Shown here: positions 16,715 through 25,445 of the stretch, one piece after another | Layout: every line of letters starts with the position of its first letter | Numbering within the stretch: the stretch's first letter is position 1 | NCBI RefSeq assembly: GCF_904848665.1 | Contig: NZ_CAJHCQ010000009.1 | Location: forward strand, 124,001 to 188,000 | Reading direction: 5' to 3' | Length of the DNA stretch: 64,000 bases | DNA from: Paraburkholderia hiiakae | Lineage (GTDB): Bacteria > Pseudomonadota > Gammaproteobacteria > Burkholderiales > Burkholderiaceae | Position numbers and translations under genes: made by a program | Notes under the pieces: generated by a model | Told to the model about the DNA's origin: nothing | The model's database searches: none | What the model saw: the letters and a program-made list of their open reading frames with translations, nothing else

Positions 16715-17410
16715 CTAGCGCGGCACGCGGCGCGGATGAAACTCGACGGGCGCCACGGCCGGGCGCTCTGCGCCCATGAATTGCACGGGCTCATCGGCCC
16801 AGGCCGCGTCGAGCGCTCGCAGATGCTCCTTGTCGTGCGGCTTGCCCGCGTCGTCGTCGTGCGCCGCCTCCGGCAGATCAGCGCCGCCCGCGCCCGCGAG
16901 CGGCAGCAGCGCGCCGATCACATACGCGTAGTGGCTGTTGCGCCGGCTCAGCTCTTCCGTAATCGATTGCAGGATCGCGACGGTCTCGCCCAGCAGCGTG
17001 CGCGCCTCGTTCGCCTCCAGAATCGAGAGGTATTCGAGGAACACGGGCAGATAGTCGGGCAACTGGCCGGGCTGCAACAGCATGCCGTGCTTCTCGTAGG
17101 TCTGAACGAGGTCGATCATCGCCTGGCCTCGATCGCGCGATTCGCCGTGTACGTGCTCGAACAAATGCAGCGACGTGGCGCGGCCGCGGTCGAACAACGC
17201 GACGTAGTTCTCCTGCAGGGCAAGCAGATCGCGCGAGCCGAGATAGTCGAGGAAGCGTTCGAGCTTCTCGCGCGCCTCGGCGCCGAACGCCCGCTCGCTA
17301 CGCACGATCGCGCGCAGTTCATGCACGGCCTCGATGAGCGACGCATCGGGATACTCGAGCAACGACGCGACGAGCCGGTACGTCATGGGCTGGGGACGAG
17401 CCGCGAACAT
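16715..17410 (-). CDS. narJ: nitrate reductase molybdenum cofactor assembly chaperone
   Basis: System-specific chaperone (TorD/DmsD-like family) of 231 residues that binds NarG until the Mo-bisMGD cofactor is inserted. Helical fold with family phrases YRLVASLLEYPD near residue 11, LFEHVHGESRDRGQAM near 82 and DYLPVFLEYLS near 118. The acidic-to-basic C-terminal tail (from about residue 180) is variable in the family. Start ATG 17410 lies 2 nt after the narH stop, so translation is coupled. Confidence 0.95.
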   Translation of the reverse strand: MFAARPQPMTYRLVASLLEYPDASLIEAVHELRAIVRSERAFGAEAREKLERFLDYLGSRDLLALQENYVALFDRGRATSLHLFEHVHGESRDRGQAMIDLVQTYEKHGMLLQPGQLPDYLPVFLEYLSILEANEARTLLGETVAILQSITEELSRRNSHYAYVIGALLPLAGAGGADLPEAAHDDDAGKPHDKEHLRALDAAWADEPVQFMGAERPAVAPVEFHPRRVPR

Positions 17411-17412
17411 GG

Positions 17413-18936
17413 TCAGATCTCCTGAATGGGAATCTTGCGATGCCCATTCTTGGGTGCGAACAGGCTCGCCTCCGATTTGCCGTCCGAGCAACCGTTGCCG
17501 AACGTGAAGCCGCACGACGAGCGCAGGTCGAAGGCGTTTTCCGCGTACTCACGGTGCGTGGTGGGAATCACGAAACGATCCTCGTAGTTAGCAATCGCGA
17601 GATAGCGATACATCTCCTCGACCTGTGCAAGCGACAGTCCCACTTGTGACAGGACCTGCGGAGCATCCATGCGGTCCACGTGACGCGAGCGCATGAACGC
17701 GCGCATGGCGAGCAGACGTTCCAGCGCGACCTGTACCGGCTTTTCGTCCCCGGCGGTCAGGAGGTTCGCGAGGTAGCGCAGCGGAATGCGCAGCGAATGG
17801 ACGTCGGGCAGCCAGCCGTTCATGCCGAGTTCGCCGCTATTGGCCGCCGCGTTGATCGGCGAAAGCGGCGGCACGTACCAGACCATCGGCAGCGTGCGGT
17901 ACTCGGGGTGTAGCGGGAAGGCGATGCGCCAGTCGATCGCCATCTTGTAGACGGGCGAGCGCTGCGCACCGTCGATCCACGCCTGCGGAACGCCGTCGCG
18001 TGCGGCCTGCTCGGTCACGGCCGGATCGAACGGATCGAGGAATACGTCGAGTTGCGCCTGGTAGAGATCCTTTTCGTCGGCTACGCTCGCGGCCTCGCGA
18101 ATGCGGTCGGCGTCGTAGAGCAGCACGCCGAGGTAGCGAATGCGTCCCACGCAGGTTTCCGAGCACACAGTGGGTTGCCCCGCCTCGATACGCGGATAGC
18201 AGAAGATGCACTTCTCCGCCTTGCCGCTCTTCCAGTTGAAGTAAATCTTCTTGTACGGGCAACCCGAAACACACATGCGCCAGCCGCGGCACTTGTCCTG
18301 ATCGATCAGCACGATGCCGTCTTCCTCGCGCTTGTAGATCGAGCCGGAAGGGCACGCGGCCACGCATGCCGGGTTCAGGCAGTGCTCGCACAGGCGCGGC
18401 AGATACATCATGAAGGTGCTCTCGAACTCTCCGTAGATCTCCTTCTGCACGTTCTCGAAGTTATAGTCCTTGGAACGCTTCTCGAACTCGCCGCCCAGAA
18501 TCTCTTCCCAGTTCGGACCCCACTCGATCTTCTCCATGCGCTCGCCGCTCACGAGCGAGCGCGGCCGCGCAACCGGCGTGGCCTTCGTGTTGCCCGCTTC
18601 CTGCAGATGCGCGTAATCGAACGTGAAAGGCTCGTAGTAGTCGTCGATTTCCGGCAGATGCGGATTCGCGAAGATCTGCGCGAGCAATCGCCACTTGCCG
18701 CCCAGGCGCGGCTCGATCTGGCCGTCGGCCTTGCGTACCCAGCCGCCGCGCCAGCGCTCCTGGTTCTCCCATTCCTTCGGGTAGCCAATGCCAGGCTTCG
18801 TCTCGACGTTGTTGAACCACGCGTATTCCATGCCCTCGCGGCTCGTCCAGACGTTCTTGCAGGTGACCGAACATGTGTGACAGCCAATGCACTTGTCGAG
18901 GTTCAGCACCATCGCGATCTGTGCGCGCACTTTCAT
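17413..18936 (-). CDS. narH: respiratory nitrate reductase beta subunit (iron-sulfur)
   Basis: Electron-transfer subunit with three [4Fe-4S] and one [3Fe-4S] cluster, 507 residues. Cys16, Cys19, Cys22 and Cys26 (CIGCHTCSVTC) open the protein. A second group is in LCEHCLNPACVAACPSG. The third is CRGWRMCVSGCPYKK, where Trp replaces one Cys as in the NarH [3Fe-4S] site. The last is CIFCYPRIEAGQPTVCSETC. Start ATG 18936 overlaps the narG stop as ATGA. Confidence 0.97.
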   Translation of the reverse strand: MKVRAQIAMVLNLDKCIGCHTCSVTCKNVWTSREGMEYAWFNNVETKPGIGYPKEWENQERWRGGWVRKADGQIEPRLGGKWRLLAQIFANPHLPEIDDYYEPFTFDYAHLQEAGNTKATPVARPRSLVSGERMEKIEWGPNWEEILGGEFEKRSKDYNFENVQKEIYGEFESTFMMYLPRLCEHCLNPACVAACPSGSIYKREEDGIVLIDQDKCRGWRMCVSGCPYKKIYFNWKSGKAEKCIFCYPRIEAGQPTVCSETCVGRIRYLGVLLYDADRIREAASVADEKDLYQAQLDVFLDPFDPAVTEQAARDGVPQAWIDGAQRSPVYKMAIDWRIAFPLHPEYRTLPMVWYVPPLSPINAAANSGELGMNGWLPDVHSLRIPLRYLANLLTAGDEKPVQVALERLLAMRAFMRSRHVDRMDAPQVLSQVGLSLAQVEEMYRYLAIANYEDRFVIPTTHREYAENAFDLRSSCGFTFGNGCSDGKSEASLFAPKNGHRKIPIQEI

Positions 18937-21900
18937 GAGCTCTCTCCTTCGCGAACGGCCGCATTCACAGCGGCAGGCAACGGACCAACGGGCGTTTCCT
19001 CCGCGTCGAGCCAGTCGACGTTCTTCATCTTGCGAACGATGAGGAATTCGTCGCGGTTCGAGCCGACTGTGCCGTAGTAATTGAAGCCGTAAGCGAGTTG
19101 CGCATAGCCGCCGATCATGTGCGTAGGCTTGAGCGAAATGCGCGTGACCGAGTTGTGAATGCCGCCGCGCGTGCCCGTTATTTCGGACCCCGGCGTATTC
19201 ACGATCTTTTCCTGCGCGTGGTACATCATCACCATGCCGCGCGGAATACGCTGGCTCACCACGGCGCGCGCGCAGAGCGCACCGTTCGCGTTGAAGCATT
19301 CGATCCAGTCGTTATCGACTACGCCGATCTGCGCTGCGTCCTTCTCCGAGATCCACACGATCGGGCCGCCGCGCGAGAGCGTGAGCATCAGCAGATTGTC
19401 GGTGTAGGTGCTGTGAATGCCCCATTTCTGGTGCGGCGTGATGAAGTTGAGCGCCAGCTCGGGATTGCCATTCGAGCGTGTGCCGGCCATCTTCTCGTAG
19501 CTGCCCGTGTCGATAGGCGGCTTGTAGACGCACAGCGCCTCGCCGAAGTCGCGCATCCACGCGTGGTCCTGATAGAGCTGCTGGCGGCCGCTCAGCGTGC
19601 GCCACGGGATCAGCTCGTGCACGTTCGTATAGCCCGCGTTGTACGACACGTGCTCCGACTCGATGCCGCTCCACGTTGGCGACGAAATGATCTTGCGCGG
19701 CTGCGCCTGGATATCGCGGAAGCGAATCTTTTCGTCGGCGCGGGCGTCGGCGAGATGCGCGTGCTCGATGCCCGTGAACTTCGAGAGTGCCTCCCACGCC
19801 TTCTTCGCAACCGCGCCGTTCGTCTCGGGCGCGAGCGAGAGAATCGTCTCCGCGGCGTCGAGCGCGGTCTCAATGCGCGGTCGGCCCTTCGCGTCGCCGG
19901 CGTCTTCGGATTGATCGCGATAGTTCAGCGCGCCGAGTTCGTGCACTTCCTCCTCGGTATTCCAGCTAATGCCCTTGCCGCCGTTGCCGAGCTTGTCCAT
20001 GAGCGGCCCGAGCGACGTGAAGCGGTGATACGTCTCCGGATAATTGCGCTCGAGCATGACCACGCCCGGCATGGTCTTGCCCGGAATCGGCTCGCATTCG
20101 CCGCGCTTCCAGTCATCTACGCCGAAGGGCTGCGCCAGCTCGCCCGCGGCGTCGTGCGCGATGGGCGCGAGCACCACGTCGCGCTCCACGCCGAGATGGC
20201 CGACGCTCAACTCGGAAAAACGCTTCGCGATGGCCTTGAAAATTTCCCAGTCGCTGCGCGCTTGCCACGCCGGATCGACGGCGGCGGAGAGCGGGTGAAT
20301 GAATGGGTGCATGTCGGACGTGTTCATGTCGTCCTTCTCGTACCACGTGGCCGTGGGCAGCACGATGTCCGAGTACATGCAGGTGGTGGACATGCGGAAG
20401 TCCAGCGTGCAGAGCAGGTCGAGCTTGCCCTCGGGCGCTTCCTCATGCCAGACGACTTCTTCGGGACGAGGCACGCCGTCCTTCACCACTTCTTCACCCT
20501 GCACACCGTTCGTTGTGCCAAGCAGATGCTTGAGGAAGTACTCGTGCCCCTTGCCCGACGAACCGAGCAGGTTCGAGCGCCATACGAAGAGGTTGCGCGG
20601 GAATACGGCCGGATTGTCCGGGTCCTCGCAGGCGAGCTTGAGGCTGCCGTCTTTCAGGCGGCGCGCGACTTCGACGCCGGCTTTCGTGGGGTCTTCGAGC
20701 GAGCGGCCGAGCTTCAGCGGATTGCCCGCGAGCTGCGGGGCGGAAGGCAGCCAGCCCATACGCTCGGCGCGCACGTTGTAGTCGATCGGCGCGCCGTGAT
20801 AGTCGGCCTTGTTCGCGAGCGGCGAAAGCAAGTCCGTGGGGTTCATCGGGTCGTAGCGCCACTGGTCGGTGTGCGCGTAGAAGAACGATGTGGCATTCAT
20901 CTGCCGCGGCGGCCGGTTCCAGTCGAGCGCGAACGCGAGCGCGGTCCAGCCCGTTTGCGGCCGCAGCTTCTCCTGGCCCACGTAATGCGACCAGCCGCCA
21001 CCGGACTTGCCGACGCAGCCGCACATCACGAGCATGTTGATGATGGCGCGGTACGCCATGTCCATGTGGAACCAGTGATTGATGCCTGCGCCGATGATGA
21101 CCATCGAGCGGCCTTCGGTTTTGTCGGCGTTCTCGGCGAACTGGCGCGCGACGTTGATGACGTCGGCGCGCTTCACGCCCGTGATCGCTTCCTGCCAGGC
21201 GGGCGTGTAGGGCACATCATCGTCGTAGCTACGCGCGAGGTCCTTGCCGCCCAGGCCCTGGTCGAGCCCGTAGTTCGCCACGAAGAGATCGTAGACCGTA
21301 GCCACGAGCCGCTCGCCGGCAGGCGTCGCCACGCGCCGCACGCCAATGCGGCGGCTCAGCACCGGCCCATGCGAGGTGTGCGGGAAATGCGGATGCGCGA
21401 CGTTGCCGAAGTAGGGGAACAGCACGTCCACCACATCGTCGTGCTTTTCAACGAGCGAGAGCGCGGGCTTGAGCGGGTCGCCACTGACACTTTCCTCGCG
21501 CAGGTTCCACTTGCCGCGATCGGCGCCTTCCTGCTGGCCCCAGTGAAAGCCCACCGAGCCGAGCGGCACCGCGAACGCGTTCGTCGCGCTGTCGATCACC
21601 ACGGTCTTCCACTCGGGGTTGTTGTCCTGCGCGAGTGCGCCGTCGAAGTCGGACGCGCGCAGATAGCGGTCGGGCACGTACTGACCATCGCGCTCGACGA
21701 GCGTGACGAGACAGGACATGTCGGTGAAACGGCTGCAATAGTCGGCGAAATAGGCGCTCTTTCCGGCGAGGTGATACTCCTTGAGGATCACGTGGCCCAT
21801 GGCGAGCGCGAGCGCCGCGTCGGTGCCTTGCTTGGGATGCAGCCAGATGTCGCCGAACTTCGCGCCTTCGGCGTAGTCGGGGAAAATCGAAACGATCTTC

Positions 21901-22724
21901 GCGCCGCGATAGCGCGCTTCCACCATGAAGTGCGCGTCGGGCGTGCGCGTTTGCGGTACGTTCGACCCCCACATCACGATAAACGACGAGTTGTACCAGT
22001 CGGCGGACTCGGGCACGTCGGTCTGCTCGCCCCACGTTTGCGGCGAGGCGGGCGGCAGGTCGCAGTACCAGTCGTAGAACGAGAGGCACACGCCACCGAT
22101 GAGCGAGAGATAGCGCGATCCCGCTGCGTACGACACCATCGACATCGCGGGAATGGGCGAGAAGCCGATCACGCGGTCGGGGCCGTGACGCTTGATGGTG
22201 TGCACGTTCGCGGCGGCCGCGATTTCGAGCACTTCGCTCCACTCTGCCCGCACGAAGCCGCCAAGACCGCGCCGCGTTTGATAACTTTTGCGCGCGGCAT
22301 CGTCGTCGACAATGGCGGCCCACGCGGCGACGGGCTCGAGCGTGCGGCGCTTCTCGCGCCACAGCTTCACGAGCGCGCTGCGCACGAGCGGGTACTTGAG
22401 GCGATTGGCGCTGTAGAGATACCACGAATACGATGCACCGCGCGAGCAGCCGCGCGGTTCGTGGTTGGGCATGTCGGGGCGCGTGCGCGGATAGTCGGTT
22501 TGCTGCGTTTCCCACGCGACAATGCCGCCCTTCACATAAATCTTCCACGAGCATGAGCCCGTGCAATTCACACCGTGTGTGGAGCGCACGATTTTGTCGT
22601 GCTGCCAGCGTGTACGGTACGCCTCCTCCCATTTTCGGTCTTCGTCTGTGACGGCGCCGTGACCGTCCGCGAATTGTGTTCGTGTCGCAGTGAAGTAACG
22701 CAGACGATCCAGAAAATGGCTCAT
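18933..22724 (-). CDS. narG: respiratory nitrate reductase alpha subunit (Mo-bisMGD catalytic)
   Basis: Catalytic subunit that reduces nitrate to nitrite on the cytoplasmic side, 1263 residues, the usual NarG length. The N-terminal FS0 cluster motif is His50-x3-Cys54-x3-Cys58 (STHGVNCTGSCSWK). Molybdopterin oxidoreductase motifs follow, including DWYNSSFIVMWGSNVPQTRT and the C-terminal molydopterin-binding domain. No twin-arginine leader is present, as expected for cytoplasm-facing NarG. ATG 22724 (MSHFLDRLRYF) is chosen over ATG 22757 because family members start there and CTGGAGATGTT precedes it. First gene of the operon. Long antisense frames across it are compositional artefacts. Confidence 0.97.
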   Translation of the reverse strand: MSHFLDRLRYFTATRTQFADGHGAVTDEDRKWEEAYRTRWQHDKIVRSTHGVNCTGSCSWKIYVKGGIVAWETQQTDYPRTRPDMPNHEPRGCSRGASYSWYLYSANRLKYPLVRSALVKLWREKRRTLEPVAAWAAIVDDDAARKSYQTRRGLGGFVRAEWSEVLEIAAAANVHTIKRHGPDRVIGFSPIPAMSMVSYAAGSRYLSLIGGVCLSFYDWYCDLPPASPQTWGEQTDVPESADWYNSSFIVMWGSNVPQTRTPDAHFMVEARYRGAKIVSIFPDYAEGAKFGDIWLHPKQGTDAALALAMGHVILKEYHLAGKSAYFADYCSRFTDMSCLVTLVERDGQYVPDRYLRASDFDGALAQDNNPEWKTVVIDSATNAFAVPLGSVGFHWGQQEGADRGKWNLREESVSGDPLKPALSLVEKHDDVVDVLFPYFGNVAHPHFPHTSHGPVLSRRIGVRRVATPAGERLVATVYDLFVANYGLDQGLGGKDLARSYDDDVPYTPAWQEAITGVKRADVINVARQFAENADKTEGRSMVIIGAGINHWFHMDMAYRAIINMLVMCGCVGKSGGGWSHYVGQEKLRPQTGWTALAFALDWNRPPRQMNATSFFYAHTDQWRYDPMNPTDLLSPLANKADYHGAPIDYNVRAERMGWLPSAPQLAGNPLKLGRSLEDPTKAGVEVARRLKDGSLKLACEDPDNPAVFPRNLFVWRSNLLGSSGKGHEYFLKHLLGTTNGVQGEEVVKDGVPRPEEVVWHEEAPEGKLDLLCTLDFRMSTTCMYSDIVLPTATWYEKDDMNTSDMHPFIHPLSAAVDPAWQARSDWEIFKAIAKRFSELSVGHLGVERDVVLAPIAHDAAGELAQPFGVDDWKRGECEPIPGKTMPGVVMLERNYPETYHRFTSLGPLMDKLGNGGKGISWNTEEEVHELGALNYRDQSEDAGDAKGRPRIETALDAAETILSLAPETNGAVAKKAWEALSKFTGIEHAHLADARADEKIRFRDIQAQPRKIISSPTWSGIESEHVSYNAGYTNVHELIPWRTLSGRQQLYQDHAWMRDFGEALCVYKPPIDTGSYEKMAGTRSNGNPELALNFITPHQKWGIHSTYTDNLLMLTLSRGGPIVWISEKDAAQIGVVDNDWIECFNANGALCARAVVSQRIPRGMVMMYHAQEKIVNTPGSEITGTRGGIHNSVTRISLKPTHMIGGYAQLAYGFNYYGTVGSNRDEFLIVRKMKNVDWLDAEETPVGPLPAAVNAAVREGESS

Positions 22725-23182
22725 AACATCTCCAGCTTTTGTGTGCGTCGGGGACACCCGTATTTAAGAGTAGGGACAAGAAGATGTAAAGGGGATGAAT
22801 GTAATCTATTTCGTCGTATTTGCACGGACATATCGACTTCTCGTAATATTTGTCGAATAAATGACGAAATGTCGACTATGCGAAACGCACGTTGGCTTTG
22901 AGTATGTTTGAAAACGATTCATGTTCTAAAGCTTTCCTTTCAGTGAAGGAAAGCCCCTGATTTCATGGATGAATCGTTCGATTGATCGGCGCGTGGCCTT
23001 TTCTCGATTGCGTTATCGAGCTGGAAGCGAGTCGTAAATAAAAGTGAAAAAAGACGACTTATTTTTTGTAATTAGATGAGAGTACGCTGCGGTAATACGT
23101 CGCTGTGCGTCAAATTGCGTGATTGTTGCGTGCGCATGAATCTGCATTGTTATTCCCGCGCGTTTCACGAGTCAGACCTGAT
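22725..23182. promoter_or_regulatory. AT-rich nar operon upstream region
   Basis: 458 bp without a gene between narG and the minus-strand XRE gene that ends at 23183. It is clearly AT-richer than its surroundings and must hold the nar promoter. No consensus FNR/ANR box (TTGAT-N4-ATCAA) was found by eye. It contains a nested pair of inverted repeats at 22913-22978, and an AT-rich stretch near 23031-23075 that may end the XRE transcript. Confidence 0.6.
22913..22978. repeat. nested inverted repeats upstream of narG
   Basis: Outer 10-bp arms AACGATTCAT (22913-22922) and ATGAATCGTT (22969-22978) enclose an inner 9-bp hairpin GCTTTCCTT (22931-22939) and AAGGAAAGC (22946-22954) with a 6-nt loop. 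All arms are perfect. No T tract follows, so it is not a plain terminator. Confidence 0.7.
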
Positions 23183-24013
23183 TCAACGCGCTTGATCGCG
23201 TAATACCTGTGCCGTTTGCGGATCGGCGGGAAAGAACGCTTCGATTGCCAGCTCGGAAAGCGTGATGTCGACCGGTGTGCCGAACACGGTGGTCGTGCTG
23301 TAGAACGCCAGTTCGCCAAGCACCGTGCGCACGCGCAGCGGCACGGCAATGTGATGTGCGATCGGCTCGGCGCTCGCGTTCGCAACACCCGGCGGCGTGG
23401 GATACGACGCGAGTTCTTCGTGCAGCGCGGCGAGCGCGGGGTCGGCGCTCGCATCGATCTGACGTTGCAGGCGCGTAAGCAGATGCGCGCGCCACGCGTG
23501 CCAGTTGACGATGCGCGGCGCCATGCCCTCGGGATGCAGCGAAAGCCGGAGCGCATTGATGGGCGCGGCGAGCAGCGCGGGCGATGCGTCGCCGATGAGC
23601 GGCGCGAGCGCGCCGTTCGTCGCGACGATATTCCAGTGGCGGTCCACGGCGACGGCGGGATAGGGCTCGTGCCCACGCAGCACGAGATCGACCGCCTCGC
23701 GCGCGGCGGCGAGCTGCGGGTCGTCGAGCGCGCGCTCGCGATAGAGCGGCGCGTAGCCCGCCGCCACCAGCAGCGCGTTGCGCTCGCGCAGCGGAACATC
23801 GAGTTGCTCCGCGAGATGCATGACCATCTCTCGGCTCGGCAGCGCGCGGCCGGACTCGACGAAGCTCAAATGGCGCGTCGAAATCTCGGCTTCGGTGGCG
23901 AGCAGGAGTTGGCTCATGCGCCGGCGCGTGCGCCAGTCGCGCAGCATTTCGCCGACGCTGCGGCGCACCGTGCCGGACGGCGCGGCGGGGAGAATGGAGG
24001 CGAGTGTGTTCAT
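23183..24013 (-). CDS. XRE-family regulator with MmyB-like ligand-binding domain
   Basis: 276-residue transcription factor. Residues about 16-75 are a Cro/CI helix-turn-helix (LRDWRTRRRMSQLLLATEAEISTRHLSFVESGRALPSREM). The C-terminal two thirds match the PAS-like MmyB transcription-regulator ligand-binding domain, with phrases RERNALLVAAGYAPLY and VAVDRHWNIVATNGALAPL. Members of this family typically control a neighbouring dehydrogenase or reductase gene. ATG 24013 (MNTLASILPA) is chosen; the frame extends upstream without a ribosome-binding site. A paralogue with the same architecture is at 47103-47948. It lies between the nar promoter region and a divergent small membrane-protein gene; its targets are not evident. 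Confidence 0.85.
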   Translation of the reverse strand: MNTLASILPAAPSGTVRRSVGEMLRDWRTRRRMSQLLLATEAEISTRHLSFVESGRALPSREMVMHLAEQLDVPLRERNALLVAAGYAPLYRERALDDPQLAAAREAVDLVLRGHEPYPAVAVDRHWNIVATNGALAPLIGDASPALLAAPINALRLSLHPEGMAPRIVNWHAWRAHLLTRLQRQIDASADPALAALHEELASYPTPPGVANASAEPIAHHIAVPLRVRTVLGELAFYSTTTVFGTPVDITLSELAIEAFFPADPQTAQVLRDQAR

Positions 24014-24211
24014 GCCGCCGATTCTAGCGAAACGCGTGGGCGAAGCGATTACGTATGAGGTAAAGAAACGGTCTGTCGCTGCCGACAACGAATATATGAA
24101 AACCTTGGGTTGATGACCCTGCTGCATTCGTGGACGACGTTTACCGTGTGCCGCGCTATCGCCTAGAATGAAAAATCTCACGTACTGTGGCGTCGCGTTG
24201 AGGAGACAGCC
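24014..24211. promoter_or_regulatory. divergent upstream region between the XRE gene and a small membrane-protein gene
   Basis: 198 bp between divergently read genes; it must hold at least one promoter. No clear palindromic operator was seen. Confidence 0.4.
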
Positions 24212-24373
24212 ATGAGGGAAACCGTTGCTGCTTATCTGCTCGGACCAGGCGTCATGCTACTGGTGTGCGCGGCCATGTGGGCCGTGTCGCGCCGCAGCAG
24301 AGGCGCGCTCGAGGCGCGCCTGACGCGCTGGCTCGACGCGCATCGGCCGCACGGCATGCATCACAAGCATTGA
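24212..24373 (+). CDS. small single-pass membrane protein, 53 residues, unknown function
   Basis: A short gene preceded by AGGAGA at 24201-24206, seven nucleotides before the ATG. The product has one hydrophobic segment (AAYLLGPGVMLLVCAAMWAV, about residues 6-25). A strongly basic cytoplasmic part follows (RRSRGALEARLTRWLDAHR) and ends with a His-rich tail. The good ribosome-binding site, coherent amphipathic sequence and position upstream of a DoxX gene support coding. I do not recognise the family. Confidence 0.65.
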   Translation: MRETVAAYLLGPGVMLLVCAAMWAVSRRSRGALEARLTRWLDAHRPHGMHHKH

Positions 24374-24606
24374 GCGTGCCAGCGCCGCGGCGGTTTGCGC
24401 GATTGAGTGTTTGCATCGCGAGCGGATCGCCGCATTAGCCGTCAGGTAAATTCTGTAGCATTCCGAATCAATTCCGGATTAGTTTGTTTCGCTCCGGCTG
24501 ATGCTGCGCGGTTGCGCGTACCGCCTCGTCTGCCATTCCCGCATCAATTCGAGGGAACTGACCGTGCGCGTCGCGGTCATTCCGATATTGCATACCGGAG
24601 CCCTCC

Positions 24607-25041
24607 ATGACCCGTCCCGCCGATTCTTTCATCATCTTCATCGCGCGCATCGCGCTCGCCATTTTGTTTCTCTGGGGCGGTGCCATGAAGCTGTTGGGAT
24701 ACGCGGGGTTCGTCGGCTACCTGCACTCGAAGGGCGTGCCGTATGCCTCGTATGGCGCGATCGTGGCAACCGCGGTCGAACTGCTCGGCGGCATTGCGCT
24801 CGTGCTGGGCGTGCGCACACGTGCGGTTGCCTTCCTGCTGGCCGTGTACGCTATCGCCACGGCGATACTTGGCCATGACTTCTGGAACGTGACCCAGGCC
24901 GCGGCGCAGCAAGACGCAGTCATTCACTTCTGGAAGAACGTGGCGATCGCGGGCGGTTTCCTGCTGCTGACCGTGACGGGCGCGGGACGTGCTTCCGTTG
25001 ATGGTATGCGCGCGCCGCGCGGCGGCGGCCTGCGAGGCTGA
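24607..25041 (+). CDS. DoxX-family membrane protein
   Basis: Four-helix membrane protein of 144 residues. It opens with FIIFIARIALAILFLWGGAMKLLGYAGFV, the typical DoxX first helix and the G-x-x-K-L motif. Then comes VATAVELLGGIALVLGVRTRAVAFLLAVY, including the conserved Glu-Leu-Gly-Gly. The family includes DoxD-type quinone-reducing subunits and proteins tied to redox stress, but most members, like this one, have no assigned reaction. The C-terminus is a short Gly/Arg tail. ATG 24607 is used; the preceding 230 bp hold no other gene. Confidence 0.85.
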   Translation: MTRPADSFIIFIARIALAILFLWGGAMKLLGYAGFVGYLHSKGVPYASYGAIVATAVELLGGIALVLGVRTRAVAFLLAVYAIATAILGHDFWNVTQAAAQQDAVIHFWKNVAIAGGFLLLTVTGAGRASVDGMRAPRGGGLRG

Positions 25042-25111
25042 CGCCTTCGCGTGGCGAGGCGCGAGTGTCGAATCACAACCACCGGGCAACCGGGTGTAAA
25101 GGGAGCAGGCC

Positions 25112-25381
25112 TTGATACAGAACTTCGACTTCAACGTGGCAGGCAAGACCGAGCAGCTTTGCGCGAGTCTTGCGGAAGACGGCACGCGGCGCGTGTTCAT
25201 CAGCTACGCGGATACCGCGAAGACGCTGGTGATCCTCGACGCCACCGGGCTCCTCGGCGTGCTCAAGGCAGAGCTCGAAGAGCCCGCCCAGCTGATTGCT
25301 CACGCCATCCGCAAGGCGCAGAACGATGGCTTGATCGCCCGCGCGATCGACTCCGGCGCGATCCAGGAGGCGTCGCTGTAG
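25112..25381 (+). CDS. conserved-looking hypothetical protein, 89 residues
   Basis: Soluble protein from a TTG start preceded by GGGAGCAGG; no ATG is available. The sequence mixes charged helices and strands (FDFNVAGKTEQLCASLAEDG, then TLVILDATGLLGVLKAELEEP) and has a codon pattern like its neighbours. No membrane segment, signal peptide or known motif was seen. It is 70 nt downstream of the DoxX gene in the same direction and might be cotranscribed. Function unknown. Confidence 0.6.
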   Translation: MIQNFDFNVAGKTEQLCASLAEDGTRRVFISYADTAKTLVILDATGLLGVLKAELEEPAQLIAHAIRKAQNDGLIARAIDSGAIQEASL

Positions 25382-25445
25382 TTTGGCACCGCAGTTTGGC
25401 GCCGCAGATCGCCACCGCAGTTGGCCACCACCGTTCGCCATTGCA

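Noticed and set aside
19098..22556. 1152-codon open frame on the plus strand opposite narG
   Set aside because: It is antisense to a complete, confidently identified narG. High-GC codon bias keeps the opposite frame open, and the product is Arg/His/Ala-rich without any family motif.
23031..23075. Possible terminator of the XRE gene (AT-rich run with GTCGT/ACGAC)
   Set aside because: The candidate arms do not nest into one consistent hairpin, so no terminator feature was made.
22725..23182. Search for an FNR/ANR box (TTGAT-N4-ATCAA) and NarL heptamers before narG
   Set aside because: Only isolated half-sites such as TTGATCGG near 22982 were seen; none is good enough to list as a site.
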